A stretch of DNA of 64,000 nucleotides from NCBI GenBank assembly GCA_049293015.1, contig JBATSB010000098.1, forward strand, positions 6,018 to 70,017, given 5' to 3'. Made by a program: the position numbers and the translations under genes. This DNA is from UBA2330 sp049293015 (lineage in GTDB: Bacteria > Bacteroidota > Ignavibacteria > Tepidaquicellales > Tepidaquicellaceae). The notes below the pieces were generated by a model, which saw only the letters and a list, made by a program, of their open reading frames with translations, was not told the origin of the DNA and ran no database searches. Shown here in pieces: positions 34,841 through 45,014 of this stretch; position 1 is the first letter of the stretch, and each line of letters begins with the position of its first letter.

Positions 34841-35494
34841 ATGGTAACAAAATTATTCGTAACAACATCAATTTTATTTTCATTTTTAGTATCTGAAAAT
34901 AATAGTTCTGATTCGATTAAATTAAAAGTATTTGAAATATCGGATTCTACTATTACTAAAGGGAAAAAATTTTGGACAGTTCAGCCGGGTGAAATTGATC
35001 CGGGACGCGAGATAAAATTTAACAACTCAAATTTAGCTCCTGAGGATGTTCGGATTATTTTCAATGATTTTTTCAAAAAGTATATAGCTATAAAGGAAGC
35101 ACTTGTCTATAAAGATTCGTATGGAGCGGGCAGTAAGACACTTACGTTACTTGAACAAATGAAGTCAAAATCTGATGAAGTGAATAAAGATATCAAAGAT
35201 GCGAGATGGGATATATTTATACACAATTATGAAAGTATTGTGAAGAAAGTTAAAGCAAATAAATTTATTGCTGAGCAGAGGTTTACATTCAGTGAAGTCA
35301 GCAGAGGATTAGAAAATTTTATTAAGCAGTACGGACTTAATGATAAAACAATTTATCTGATGCAGTACAGAAATGATTCGTTGAATATAAATTCTTCTTG
35401 GATGACAGATAAAAAGGATTTTAAGAATCCATATACAGGTGAAATTAATGACACTGTTTATTCAAGGGTGAAGGAAGTTTGGGTGTTTGAGTAA
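34841..35494 (+). CDS. Exported DUF3347-like protein lacking the usual metal ligands
   Basis: 217 residues. A signal-like N-terminus (MVTKLFVTTSILFSFLV) precedes a short linker and a helical domain, with FNDFFKKYIAIKEALVYKDS and SKTLTLLEQMKSKSDEV matching the DUF3347 helices (Y-x-x-x-K-x-A-L-x-x-x-D...A). The C-terminal part reads IYLMQYRNDSLNINSSWMTD and KDFKNPYTGEINDTVYSR, where DUF3347 usually has Y-C-P-M-A...W-x-S...NPYFG-x-x-M-x-x-C-G. Here the Cys and Met positions are not conserved, so copper-type metal binding seems lost. The family match is by eye and moderate. Confidence 0.6.
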   Translation: MVTKLFVTTSILFSFLVSENNSSDSIKLKVFEISDSTITKGKKFWTVQPGEIDPGREIKFNNSNLAPEDVRIIFNDFFKKYIAIKEALVYKDSYGAGSKTLTLLEQMKSKSDEVNKDIKDARWDIFIHNYESIVKKVKANKFIAEQRFTFSEVSRGLENFIKQYGLNDKTIYLMQYRNDSLNINSSWMTDKKDFKNPYTGEINDTVYSRVKEVWVFE

Positions 35495-35560
35495 ATATTT
35501 TTTTACACCCATCCAAGGAAGTTTACTTATAAAATTCAAATATCATTAATTCTAATTTGA

Positions 35561-35652
35561 GCTGTTATTGTTGGCTAAAAAGTTTGCAATAATTTATATA
35601 AGAATTTTAACTTTTAATTTCACAAACTTTTTGGAACTCCAGCAACGGCTCG
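35561..35652. repeat. Palindromic element, family PAL-A, copy F
   Basis: Left TTATTGTTGGCTAAAAAGTT, right CACAAACTTTTTGGAACTCC followed by AGCAACGGCTCG; outer GAGC / GCTC bases extend the stem. It lies 14 kb away from the other copies, in the gap between the DUF3347-like gene and the small paralog pair. Confidence 0.75.
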
Positions 35653-35708
35653 AATTTATTAATAATTTTGAGATTCATTTTTACTGCTTAAATTTAAATT
35701 ACAAGAAA

Positions 35709-36170
35709 TTATTTTTTTGCATCAGTTGATTCCATTTGAACAGCTCTGATACCATCTGTTTGTGAATAATTATCTATTGTGCATTGAAGATAAGTAGTAT
35801 CGATGTTTGTTCGGTTATATATAAACTTTACTTCTGCTTTCCCGCCTTGATAACCTTCAGGTATTATGTTTAATTCGTATTCATCATGATAATCATTTCT
35901 AGGGACTATAATATAAATTTTTTCCAATTTATATTTGAAATCTTCCGGAATAGTTTGAGGTGTACCAGGAATTACAGGAAATGGTTTTACTCTGTCCCAG
36001 GGCCACCAGGGAATATCATAATTAATTTTAACATTTACATTAAAATCACAATTAGAATTTATAATCAAAGGAGTTCTTTCGTATTTCTGCCCATAAATAG
36101 AAATTAAAAGAAAATAAACAAGACTTCCAAATGCCAAAAGTATCAACAAATATTTCAATGCTTTTTTCAT
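35709..36170 (-). CDS. Small membrane-anchored unknown protein, tandem paralog 1
   Basis: 153 residues. One N-terminal membrane helix (about 6-26, YLLILLAFGSLVYFLLISIY) is followed by an exported beta-rich domain: NSNCDFNVNVKINYD, a Pro-rich loop and KAEVKFIYNRTNIDTTYLQC, ending TIDNYSQTDGIRAVQMESTD. The neighbour at 36249-36704 has the same helix-beta layout and an almost identical end (NETDGIRAVQMESTDA), with the DNA of that end also nearly identical. So the two arose by tandem duplication. No function is known to me. Confidence 0.7.
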   Translation of the reverse strand: MKKALKYLLILLAFGSLVYFLLISIYGQKYERTPLIINSNCDFNVNVKINYDIPWWPWDRVKPFPVIPGTPQTIPEDFKYKLEKIYIIVPRNDYHDEYELNIIPEGYQGGKAEVKFIYNRTNIDTTYLQCTIDNYSQTDGIRAVQMESTDAKK

Positions 36171-36248
36171 AATAAAATTTTTTAATTATGTGAAATAATT
36201 TGTAAGTAATTTGTTTCGTTTTTAAAGAACTTTTTAATGTAAAATTAA

Positions 36249-36704
36249 TCAAAGTATTGCATCAGTTGATTCCATTTGGACTGCTCTGATTCCATCTGTT
36301 TCGTTGTATTCTGAGATTGTACATTTAAGCCAAATTTCTTTATTACTATTCTCATATTTGAACTCTACAGTAAATGGTATTTTTCCTCTATAATTATTAG
36401 GAACTATTGGAATTATATCTCCAGACTTATCTACAATGCTTATATAAATTAATTTTTTTCTAATTTCTTCTTTAGGGTGGTATCCTGAATTTTCACGTGG
36501 AATATCGTCATAGGATATTGGATCTCTCATATATCCACCATCATACTGAAGGATAACTGAAACATCATATTTGCAATTTTCCGTGTAAAAACTAGGTGGG
36601 GTATAATTTTTTAGTTGTGAAGTTGATATATATAATAAATAAATTGAACACATTAAAACCAATATTCCAACAGAAATAATGATAAGTTTTAGTCTGGGTT
36701 TCAT
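36249..36704 (-). CDS. Small membrane-anchored unknown protein, tandem paralog 2
   Basis: 151 residues. N-terminal helix LIIISVGILVLMCSIYLLYI, then an exported domain with ENCKYDVSVILQYDGGYM, KLIYISIVDKSGDIIPIVP and IPFTVEFKYENSNKEIWLKC. Cys at the C and K-C positions (ENC, LKC) are shared with paralog 1 (SNC, LQC) and could form a disulfide. The shared C-terminal TDGIRAVQMESTDA is more similar than the rest, pointing to gene conversion or strong constraint. Same strand, 78 bp upstream of paralog 1. Confidence 0.7.
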   Translation of the reverse strand: MKPRLKLIIISVGILVLMCSIYLLYISTSQLKNYTPPSFYTENCKYDVSVILQYDGGYMRDPISYDDIPRENSGYHPKEEIRKKLIYISIVDKSGDIIPIVPNNYRGKIPFTVEFKYENSNKEIWLKCTISEYNETDGIRAVQMESTDAIL

Positions 36705-36987
36705 AATAATAATTTATTTTTAGAAAAATTTATATTTATCAAAAATTATTGAAATTTATCTTCATATAATAACTTATATTATTTTCTTCACTACCATAGA
36801 TCAATAAGAATGATTTCTGAAATATGAATATATTAATTTATCAAAGTAAAATTTATTAATGGTAATTTGAATTACTTTACCTGAAGGAATGAGACATAGT
36901 TTTAGGGAATGGCAAATTGAAACTTTCATAATTTAATCATCTAAATTGGATATAAATTACAAATAATAATTAAAATAATCCACAAGA

Positions 36988-39900
36988 TTATTTTAATTCT
37001 TCCAGTTTATCTGAATAAATTTTTTGAGGGATATTAGAATATAATTCTTTAAACAAAGAGTATGATATTCTGTTAAAATGATTTTTAAAATTCAGTTCAA
37101 TTTTGTTATCAATAAGCAGGTTATTCAAATCAAAGAGATCCAGATAAGCAAAAGCAGCATATTCTTTGTTGTCGAAATTATTTATTAATGATTCCATTTT
37201 TTTTATCAAATTTCTGAATAAAACAGAATGCTTTTCAGTTAATTTTAATTTCTTACCCGTAATTTTATTAAGTTCCAAAAAGAGATTATTTTTAAGTATT
37301 ATAAAATTGAAAACATCTGTGCAAATTATTTTATTTGATTTCTTCTCAGAAAGAAAATCAGAACAAATTTTTATAGATTCATTCAACTTGCCTTTTTGGG
37401 TAAGTGCTTCAGAATAGTTCTTTACTATATATTCGAAATCTTTTTTAATAGAATATTTTACTGAAAGATCACAACCCTTTTTATAAAATTTTAAAGCATT
37501 TTCTATATCACCTGAATCCTTATATACATCTGCAATATTTACAGTTGCTCTAAGAATACCTTCTTTATTAGATGATTTTTTGTCGATCAATAGCTGTTTA
37601 TAATGTAATTTCAATGCTCTTGAATATTGTCCGGTTTGATTGTAGATCTGAGCCATATTGGAATAGGAATTTGCTATCCTGTCAGTTCTTTTTAATTTTT
37701 TATCAATATCAGATTGTAGTTTAAAATAATTTAAAGCATCATTAAACTTTCCTTTCGCCATCAATCCTACTCCAAAATTGAAGTATGAAACCGATAAACC
37801 CGAGAGATCATTTACAGTTCTGTAATATTTAATTTGCTGTTCAAAAATCTCAAATGCCTTTTTATATTCATCCTTAACAATTAAAATATTTCCCATATTG
37901 CCAAGTGTTCTATAATATCCTCTTCTGTTTCCAATTTTTGAAAAGACTTTTAAAGCTTTTTTGAATTTATTAAGTGCTTCATTGTTTTCACCCATATAAA
38001 AATTTACAATTGCTTCTTCTATATACAAATCAGCAAGAAAATTTTCATCTTTTATTTTTTTAAAATATTTATATACTTTTTTTAAATTATATAATGAATC
38101 CTTGTATTCTCCAATCCTTCTGTAATTATTGCCAAGATTGAAATATGCTTTTACGATGTAATCGTCAGCATTAAATTTTAATGCAGTTTTTAACTGTTCT
38201 TTAAACACATTGAAAGAATTTTTATAATCCCCTTTTTCAAGATAAATTTTCCCAATTCCATTTAAAGTAATTAATAATTCAATACTTTTATTATTTGAAT
38301 TGAAATATTTCCGGCATCCTTCATATAAAGCCAGTGATTTATCATATTCATTTTGCAGAAAAAGCAAATTAGCCAAATATTTATTTGATATTTCCATTTT
38401 ATATTTGTCATCAAGAAAAAGTGATATTGATTTTGCAGAATTAATAATATTTTTAGCTTCTTCCCATTTAGAAATTATACACAGGATCTCCGCTTTTTTA
38501 AAAAGTATTTCAATTAATTCAGATGTATAAGTTTGCTTTTTAAGGATCTTTTCAATAAGGTTGTAAATTTCAAGAGCATTATCGTTTTGATATTCTTTTT
38601 TATATTCATCTGCAATATTGCATTGTAGTCTGATGTATTCATTTACAGCATCCGAAAATTTATTGTCTTTTAAATTACTTTTTAAAAAAACAGGCTCTTT
38701 TAGATGATTTACAATTCCATTTCCAATCCCCAGATGATATGCTATCTGTTCTAACAAATTTTGGGAAAGTTTTTTATAATTTAAATTTCTTATTGATTCT
38801 GCTGCTCTTAAATGTAACTCTGATAAAGCCGAATTCATTTGCATTGTATACAACGATTCTTTTAACAATGCATGAATAAATTTATATTTACCGTTACTTC
38901 CGGAATACCATATATTTTCTTCTTCAGCAATTCTGATATGATTTCCAATTTCCTCGCTGTTGTTAAACATATCCTTTAAAACTCTTTCTTCAAATTCTCT
39001 GCCTAATACGGATGCACTTTGTACTATAGTTTTAACATCTTCCGGAAGCTTATCAAACCTGGAGATTAAAACATTATTTATTGTTGAAGGTAATATTTTT
39101 TTATCATAATCAATTAAACAGTAAGAATTATTTTCCATTTTCCAAAAATTTCTTTCTTTGTAATCAAGTATAAGTTGCTCTGCAAAATATGGATTTCCAT
39201 TTGTACTTTCTAAAATATGCTGTGCTGCAGTATCATCGATTTGTTTATTTAGAAATTTAAAAGCTAGATTTTTTATATTTTCTATTTGAAAATATTTTAA
39301 TTCAATATTAAAATGAAATTTGCTCCCTTTAATATTTGGCAATATATTGTTCATTTTAAAATTTTGCCTTGTGGTTGTAATTATAACCAATGGAATGTCA
39401 GGAATATTATTGACAAGCATATTTATTAATGAAGCTGATTCTTTATCTAACCAATGAATATCTTCTATTTCAATAATAACAGGCTGGATAAGACATTCAG
39501 CAATTATGAGATTACAAAATGCAAATAAAAAATTCTCTAATCTTAAAGTAGGGTCAAGTTTTTCAAAAAATGAATTGTCCCATCTTATATCAATCATAGC
39601 AGCTAAAACTGACCGGGTCCTTTCAAGTTCTGATCTGACCTGAACCGTATTATTTTCTACATATTTGTTTTCAATAGAAATGTTCTCAAGTTGTTTATTT
39701 ATTATATCAAGTATATTATTAAATATTCTTTTATTTTCTTCGTGTGTATTTGAACTTGTTTGTTTAAAAAAATTCTTTAAAAGATATTTAAAAGGCGATA
39801 AAGGAAATTTTGAAATTTCAGATGTATAACAATAGAGCCAGGAAATATTATTATTTTGGATATATCTATTTTTAAATTCCCTGATAAGATTTGTCTTACC

Positions 39901-41304
39901 AATCCCTGCTTCACCTGAAATATTAATTATTCCCGGAGTATTTTCTTTTAAATATTTATCAACATAAAGGTTTAAATTTTTTAGATCTTCATCGCGTCCT
40001 ATCATTAAATCAGTCATCTTGTTCTTAGAAATAAGATTCGGTTCTTTTATAGGAAATTTTAAACTCTCAAATTTAAAAATGTAAACTGGAATTAGTTTAG
40101 TAAAACCTTTAAATTTGTATTTTCCGGAATAATAAAAATTTTTATTGTTCTTAATCAAATTAAAAACTTCAATACTAATCCAAACTTCATTGTCATTTGC
40201 TTCTGTTACAAATCTTGAAGCAAGATTTACTTTATCACCGACAACAGTGTATTGAGTTCTTTCTTCACTACCTATAAATCCGGTAAATACTCTTCCATAT
40301 GTCACTCCGAATTTTAATTTCATAGGAAATTCTTTTTTGCTTACTCTGAATATTACTGATTTGATAAAACTCACAGCTCTGTTTATATCATCTTCGTTTG
40401 AAACTGGAGCTCCGAAATAGCAGACTAATATTCCGCCTTTGTCACCAAAATCAATATCCTTTAAATAACCATTATAATGATTAATACTTTCTATTATAAC
40501 ATTAAAAAGTTTGTTTATCAAATCTTTGGATAATTCTGATTTGAAAGAAATGAAAACAGAAACAACATTTCTGAATTCTCCGTTTTGTGAAGCAGATAAT
40601 ACTGTATCTGTGAAGAATTTTTTAGAAAAAATCTGCTTTGCCAAAGGTGAATCATTAATTATTTCTTTAGGCTCAATATTAATTAAATTTGAAGAGTAAT
40701 CTTTTACTTTATAACAATATTTCTGTTTTTCAAATCTGAATTTCAATTCCGAATTCAATAGTTTAGCGAATTTACTGTCAAATACTATTTCATTTTTATC
40801 TGCTTTGGTTTGTACTTCTGTACATCCATTTATACCTTCACCTCTGAAATAAAAAGATTTGAATTCATTTCCTAAAATTGCCCAGTCAGTATTTCCGAAA
40901 GATATTCCAATTCTTACTGTTAAAGTAAAATTACCATATTTTGTTTTATATAAACCTGAATTTTTAAAATGGTTTATAATTGAGATCCCACAATTTAAAG
41001 CATTTTCAGCGATTTCAGATATTGGTGTATTTTCATTTTTAAGAAAAAATGAAGTGAATGAATCACCTGCATAATTTGAAATAAATCCATTATTTGAATA
41101 TACTTTTTTTACAGCAGGTTTGAAAATATTTAGCAGCAATTTAGAAAGAATTTCTGCACCTTCCTTTTCTCCTTTCATAAGTTTTTCGGTCATGGATGTA
41201 AATCCTGAAACATCCATAAACATTGTTACCGCATCAAAACTTCCTTCAAAATTATTATTTTTATAGTTTTCTAAAATGAATTCTGGAAGTAAATTATGCA
41301 TCAT
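36988..41304 (-). CDS. Giant soluble adenylyl cyclase-like protein: two cyclase domains, ATPase, TPR array
   Basis: 1438 residues. Cyclase domain 1 (about 22-200) has AVTMFMDVSGFTSMTEKL with metal-binding Asp31 and the second metal site in NYAGDSFTSFF (Asp81). Cyclase domain 2 (about 243-412) lacks the first Asp (SVFISFKSEL) but has YTVVGDKVNLASRFV. A STAND/AAA-type ATPase follows (about 430-780), with Walker A GEAGIGKT at 464-471 and a Walker B-like VIIEIEDIHWLD. TPR repeats occupy about 930-1330. This is the layout of mammalian-type soluble adenylyl cyclase and its bacterial relatives, which make cAMP. One intact and one degenerate cyclase domain is how such heterodimeric active sites normally look. 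No membrane segment is visible. It is transcribed alone. Confidence 0.85.
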   Translation of the reverse strand: MMHNLLPEFILENYKNNNFEGSFDAVTMFMDVSGFTSMTEKLMKGEKEGAEILSKLLLNIFKPAVKKVYSNNGFISNYAGDSFTSFFLKNENTPISEIAENALNCGISIINHFKNSGLYKTKYGNFTLTVRIGISFGNTDWAILGNEFKSFYFRGEGINGCTEVQTKADKNEIVFDSKFAKLLNSELKFRFEKQKYCYKVKDYSSNLINIEPKEIINDSPLAKQIFSKKFFTDTVLSASQNGEFRNVVSVFISFKSELSKDLINKLFNVIIESINHYNGYLKDIDFGDKGGILVCYFGAPVSNEDDINRAVSFIKSVIFRVSKKEFPMKLKFGVTYGRVFTGFIGSEERTQYTVVGDKVNLASRFVTEANDNEVWISIEVFNLIKNNKNFYYSGKYKFKGFTKLIPVYIFKFESLKFPIKEPNLISKNKMTDLMIGRDEDLKNLNLYVDKYLKENTPGIINISGEAGIGKTNLIREFKNRYIQNNNISWLYCYTSEISKFPLSPFKYLLKNFFKQTSSNTHEENKRIFNNILDIINKQLENISIENKYVENNTVQVRSELERTRSVLAAMIDIRWDNSFFEKLDPTLRLENFLFAFCNLIIAECLIQPVIIEIEDIHWLDKESASLINMLVNNIPDIPLVIITTTRQNFKMNNILPNIKGSKFHFNIELKYFQIENIKNLAFKFLNKQIDDTAAQHILESTNGNPYFAEQLILDYKERNFWKMENNSYCLIDYDKKILPSTINNVLISRFDKLPEDVKTIVQSASVLGREFEERVLKDMFNNSEEIGNHIRIAEEENIWYSGSNGKYKFIHALLKESLYTMQMNSALSELHLRAAESIRNLNYKKLSQNLLEQIAYHLGIGNGIVNHLKEPVFLKSNLKDNKFSDAVNEYIRLQCNIADEYKKEYQNDNALEIYNLIEKILKKQTYTSELIEILFKKAEILCIISKWEEAKNIINSAKSISLFLDDKYKMEISNKYLANLLFLQNEYDKSLALYEGCRKYFNSNNKSIELLITLNGIGKIYLEKGDYKNSFNVFKEQLKTALKFNADDYIVKAYFNLGNNYRRIGEYKDSLYNLKKVYKYFKKIKDENFLADLYIEEAIVNFYMGENNEALNKFKKALKVFSKIGNRRGYYRTLGNMGNILIVKDEYKKAFEIFEQQIKYYRTVNDLSGLSVSYFNFGVGLMAKGKFNDALNYFKLQSDIDKKLKRTDRIANSYSNMAQIYNQTGQYSRALKLHYKQLLIDKKSSNKEGILRATVNIADVYKDSGDIENALKFYKKGCDLSVKYSIKKDFEYIVKNYSEALTQKGKLNESIKICSDFLSEKKSNKIICTDVFNFIILKNNLFLELNKITGKKLKLTEKHSVLFRNLIKKMESLINNFDNKEYAAFAYLDLFDLNNLLIDNKIELNFKNHFNRISYSLFKELYSNIPQKIYSDKLEELK

Positions 41305-41627
41305 TAAAATTTATTTTGAGTGAAGATATTGAAACTTTATGAATAATAATATAGAATTTATCTATTGCTAGTAAAAAGAAATTAAAATATAGAATAGTTA
41401 TTTATTATAAATTTACAGATTAATTTAGAGATTATGTATGCGAAAAGATAATTTATTTGCCTTTAAAAAAATTATAAGACATTATAAATAGAATTCAAAA
41501 ATAAATTTTAGTAATACAGTAGATGATAAGATTGAAAAATACTATAAATTATTATTTTTCATCAGATTTTGTAATTTGTAGAGATCTTTGAATTTTAAAA
41601 TATTTATTACAGGAATTTGAAAGTTAT
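41305..41627. other. Intergenic region without identified features
   Basis: AT-rich DNA between the terminator of the minus-strand barrel gene and the start of the cyclase-like gene. The promoter of the latter must be here, but I see no clear boxes, repeats or open frames. Confidence 0.4.
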
Positions 41628-41656
41628 AAAAAAAGCGGAATAGAAATTCCGCTTTT
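41628..41656 (-). terminator. Intrinsic terminator for the peptidase/propeller/barrel gene
   Basis: AAAAGCGGAA-TAGAAA-TTCCGCTTTT is a perfect 10-bp stem, followed on the minus strand by more T. It lies about 60 bp after the stop at 41715. Confidence 0.8.
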
Positions 41657-41714
41657 AGAAAATTAGATTTAATAATTATTATTATAGATATAAAAATTTT
41701 ATTTAAAATCCATT

Positions 41715-44700
41715 TTAAATATCAAATCCAAAGAGCACGCCGAGATAGTAATTCAGTTGTTTTCCGTAAGTGATCGGCTGCCCCTGATAAATATCAGTGA
41801 ATTCATTAAAGCCGTAAGCGACATCAAAGAAGATACTTGTTGGGAATACATAAAAAGAGAATGCCTGTAGTCTAAGCTGCGCACCGATATCAGCTTTAAA
41901 ATCATTGAGTTTTGTATCGCTTCCGTCCCAGGCATTTCCGTAGTCTCCGTAGAGTGAGAAGTAAAGTTTATCAAGATAAAGAGGTGAAATACGTGTATCA
42001 ATATTTGTAAAGACGGGAAGTCTGTAATTCAGATTAAGTGCAACAGCTCTTCCGCCTCCAAGCGCATAAAAAGGATATCCTCTCATGCCGGGCAGACCTG
42101 ATGCATAAAAATTATAAAAACTTTCCACAGGAGGTCCGAAAATAGTACCGCCTGAAAGTCTCATAGAAATTGAATGAGAATTATTAAACAGACCAACAGT
42201 TTCTGTAAATGATCCAAAAATTTTAAACAGATCTCTGTCTTCATAATTTGTAGTAATTGTACCATTGTCATTTACTTCAATGGAAGGATTTATCTGACTC
42301 ATTTCATAATCATATGTTATGTCAAACACTCTTCCGATAGGATTAATGTCAGCATTTTTACTTGGAAGAATACTTTCGTAACTGTAAGTGAGAGCAAAAT
42401 CATTTGCTTTGAAATAAGTCTCTCTTGCAGATCTGACTGAAATTCCGCTTTGGGGAATTGCAAATGCATCTATATCATAAGCGTAATTTGACAAGGTATA
42501 TAAAAACTTCACACTGTGATCACTGTTGATAATATTAAATGCCATACCGAAATCAAATGAAAGCAGATCATAAGTAATACCAACATTAATTGTATCTGCT
42601 CCGGCTATGAGTTCACCCTGCGAATCCCTGGTTGTATTGAATCCTTCAAGAGTAAGTGTAGGTAAGAATCCGACATCTTTGGTAAAGAAATCTTTAAAGA
42701 AAGGAAATCCATTTTCATACTGGAACTGAAGAAAAATATCTCTTTCACCTTTGACGTTAATAGCTGCACCTCCGAATATTGAAAATCTGTTTAGCATTTC
42801 ATTTGAAAAAAAGTATAAACCCGGCTTGATAGCTTCAAAGAAACTAAACTGATCCTGTCTTTGATAGGTATCAAATCTAAGAACAGGCACAAAAGACAAA
42901 GGAGTGAATGCACTTTTGTAATCTTCTTTTTTCAGCTTTGGCACATTTTTATCGTCATAATTTTTAAGTTTACTCCAGTTATAATTACTTCCTGCAATCA
43001 GAGAATCTTCTGAAGAATATTTTGTGATAAGAATATCTGGTTGTTTATATTTACCAAGTACATCCGGATTAAATTCCTCATAATTTTTAAGCAAAGCAAT
43101 TTTATAACCTGTAGGCTGATAAGAAGAATATGCTAAATTTCCGTTTCCATCGACTGAAGGCATAAAAGCTCCGCCGAGTGCATTTGTAAGCTGTCGTACA
43201 GTTCCAGAGTCCAGATCAAAAGAATAAATGTTGAAGATTCCTGTTGGATTTGAAGAGTAAAAAATTTTCTTTCCGTCTTTTGAGAAAAAAGGACTTCTGA
43301 AATCAACACCTTTTTTATCAAGTACAAACTCAAATGTACCTGTTTCAACATCAATAGATGCAATACTTCTTGAATCTTCGTAAGAGTAATCAAAAAATAT
43401 TTTTTTCCCGTCGAGAGAAAATTTAGGACTATAGACCTGTTCGCCGTTTTTATAAGAGGTAAGCGGTCTGATATTTTTTCCGTCAGTATTTGCTAAGTTA
43501 AGATTTAAAGTACCGTCACCGTTTGTGACAAAACAAATTGTCTTTCCGTCAGGAGAATATGCAGGAGAAGTAGCTCTTAGATTTGTAGTAAGTTTTTTTT
43601 CATCACCGCTTTTTACATTAAGCTCATATATGTCATAAACAGTGGTACCGAGAATTGTCCTGGGGTAATTTCTTTTTGCGAAAAGAATTTTTTTAGAATC
43701 GGGTGACCATGAGAAATTGGTCGAGACGGGAGCGTTTACTATTTCAGATTTTCTGGTGGCAATGTCATACACCATCAGACTTGTAGCTCCATAGTCAAAT
43801 TCCTGATTTGATAAATATGCTACTTTTTTTCCGTCAGGTGAGAGCTGAGGAAAATAATTTGCAAAGCCTTTGTTTTCAATTACCACGCCTTCTACTTCAT
43901 CTTTCTTAACATCTGCGAGTCTTTTTTCATAGTCAGTTTCGAGAAAAGCTTTCCACTGAAAATAAACCTGTTTGCCGTCAGTTCCCAAAGCTTTTTTCAT
44001 AGCTCTCTCCATACTGAAATTTGTAAAATCTCCAAGGTTTTCAGTGATCAATCTGAGCTTTTCTTCACCGTACTGTTCTGAAATATATCTTGTAAGAGAA
44101 TATCCGAGATTGTAAATCGATTCTGCTTTAAGACTGGTAATGGAAGAAAATTGTCCCATCTCACCCCAGGTAAGAAGATTACCTCCTATAATATAACTTC
44201 TGAGGATCATGTCTCTGTGCGAATCCCAATACTCATAATTTAACTGCTGCCTCTGATATTGTGAAGTACCTTCAGCAAACCATGCGGGAACTCCGACCCC
44301 CGAAATCGGGTAAGAGACGATGGCATTTGGATAACCATACAAAACATCAGGTCTGACTTCATTTTCATAGCCCAGCCACTGAAGATAAAATGTAGGAAGT
44401 TTAGTTCCGTATTTTAATGAAGCCTGAACCTGTATAGCATGAGTATATTCATGAGTGATCACATTTCTCAGCCAGTTGTGTGTACCTCTGAGATCGTAGT
44501 CCAGGGCAGTTGCATAAATTTCTATTCTGTTGCCGAAATAATCCGTAGCTCCGTTTGCAATATCGGATACATCATTGACAATAAAATGAGTTTTATCAGG
44601 TGTAGTATATTTATATAAAGAAGTGATGGGACCATAAATTTCTTCTGCGATTTTTGCAATAGTATTTGCAGTTCTTTCCGTACCGTCATGATAATGAACA

Positions 44701-44834
44701 AAGAAATGTTCGGTCTCAATAGTATGCCATTCGAGTTCGGGATGCGGCTCAAATTGTGAAAATAAATAAGAAGAGTTTAGTAGTAAAACAAACACTGCAA
44801 ATAGAGAAAAATTCAGGACTTTATTGTTAAACAT
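41715..44834 (-). CDS. Exported peptidase-like, TolB-propeller and outer-membrane barrel protein
   Basis: 1039 residues. The signal peptide (1-26) ends YLFSQ. Residues 35-290 are a gluzincin-like (peptidase MA-type) domain: THFIVNDVSDIANGATDYFG, then the zinc motif HEYTH (His128, Glu129, His132) and WFAEGTSQY with the third ligand Glu188. All three ligands are present, so it could be active. Residues 320-600 hold about six WD40-like PD40 repeats (PQLSPDGKKVAYLSNQ, PAYSPDGKTICFVTN). The rest, to 1039, is beta-rich with the BamA/Omp85-type end (GLPGMRGYPFYALGGGRAVA, then LYGDYGNAWDG, VFPTSIFFDVAYGFN). So the domains run from periplasm to outer membrane. It is divergent from sprA, and a surface or T9SS-linked role is only suggested by that. 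Confidence 0.82.
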   Translation of the reverse strand: MFNNKVLNFSLFAVFVLLLNSSYLFSQFEPHPELEWHTIETEHFFVHYHDGTERTANTIAKIAEEIYGPITSLYKYTTPDKTHFIVNDVSDIANGATDYFGNRIEIYATALDYDLRGTHNWLRNVITHEYTHAIQVQASLKYGTKLPTFYLQWLGYENEVRPDVLYGYPNAIVSYPISGVGVPAWFAEGTSQYQRQQLNYEYWDSHRDMILRSYIIGGNLLTWGEMGQFSSITSLKAESIYNLGYSLTRYISEQYGEEKLRLITENLGDFTNFSMERAMKKALGTDGKQVYFQWKAFLETDYEKRLADVKKDEVEGVVIENKGFANYFPQLSPDGKKVAYLSNQEFDYGATSLMVYDIATRKSEIVNAPVSTNFSWSPDSKKILFAKRNYPRTILGTTVYDIYELNVKSGDEKKLTTNLRATSPAYSPDGKTICFVTNGDGTLNLNLANTDGKNIRPLTSYKNGEQVYSPKFSLDGKKIFFDYSYEDSRSIASIDVETGTFEFVLDKKGVDFRSPFFSKDGKKIFYSSNPTGIFNIYSFDLDSGTVRQLTNALGGAFMPSVDGNGNLAYSSYQPTGYKIALLKNYEEFNPDVLGKYKQPDILITKYSSEDSLIAGSNYNWSKLKNYDDKNVPKLKKEDYKSAFTPLSFVPVLRFDTYQRQDQFSFFEAIKPGLYFFSNEMLNRFSIFGGAAINVKGERDIFLQFQYENGFPFFKDFFTKDVGFLPTLTLEGFNTTRDSQGELIAGADTINVGITYDLLSFDFGMAFNIINSDHSVKFLYTLSNYAYDIDAFAIPQSGISVRSARETYFKANDFALTYSYESILPSKNADINPIGRVFDITYDYEMSQINPSIEVNDNGTITTNYEDRDLFKIFGSFTETVGLFNNSHSISMRLSGGTIFGPPVESFYNFYASGLPGMRGYPFYALGGGRAVALNLNYRLPVFTNIDTRISPLYLDKLYFSLYGDYGNAWDGSDTKLNDFKADIGAQLRLQAFSFYVFPTSIFFDVAYGFNEFTDIYQGQPITYGKQLNYYLGVLFGFDI

Positions 44835-45014
44835 TGAATGTTAATTTGTTAATAATTATAATTGTTAAAAATAAAATTGATTTTTAAAAAAGATTTGAAA
44901 CAGCAAAGAATGCTAGAATCGGTAAGAAATTATCAAATAGACAATAAATTTTAAAAAGGTTAAAATAAAGCTTATAGAAGAATTTTACAATTTTGTAATA
45001 AATAACTCTTGTAG

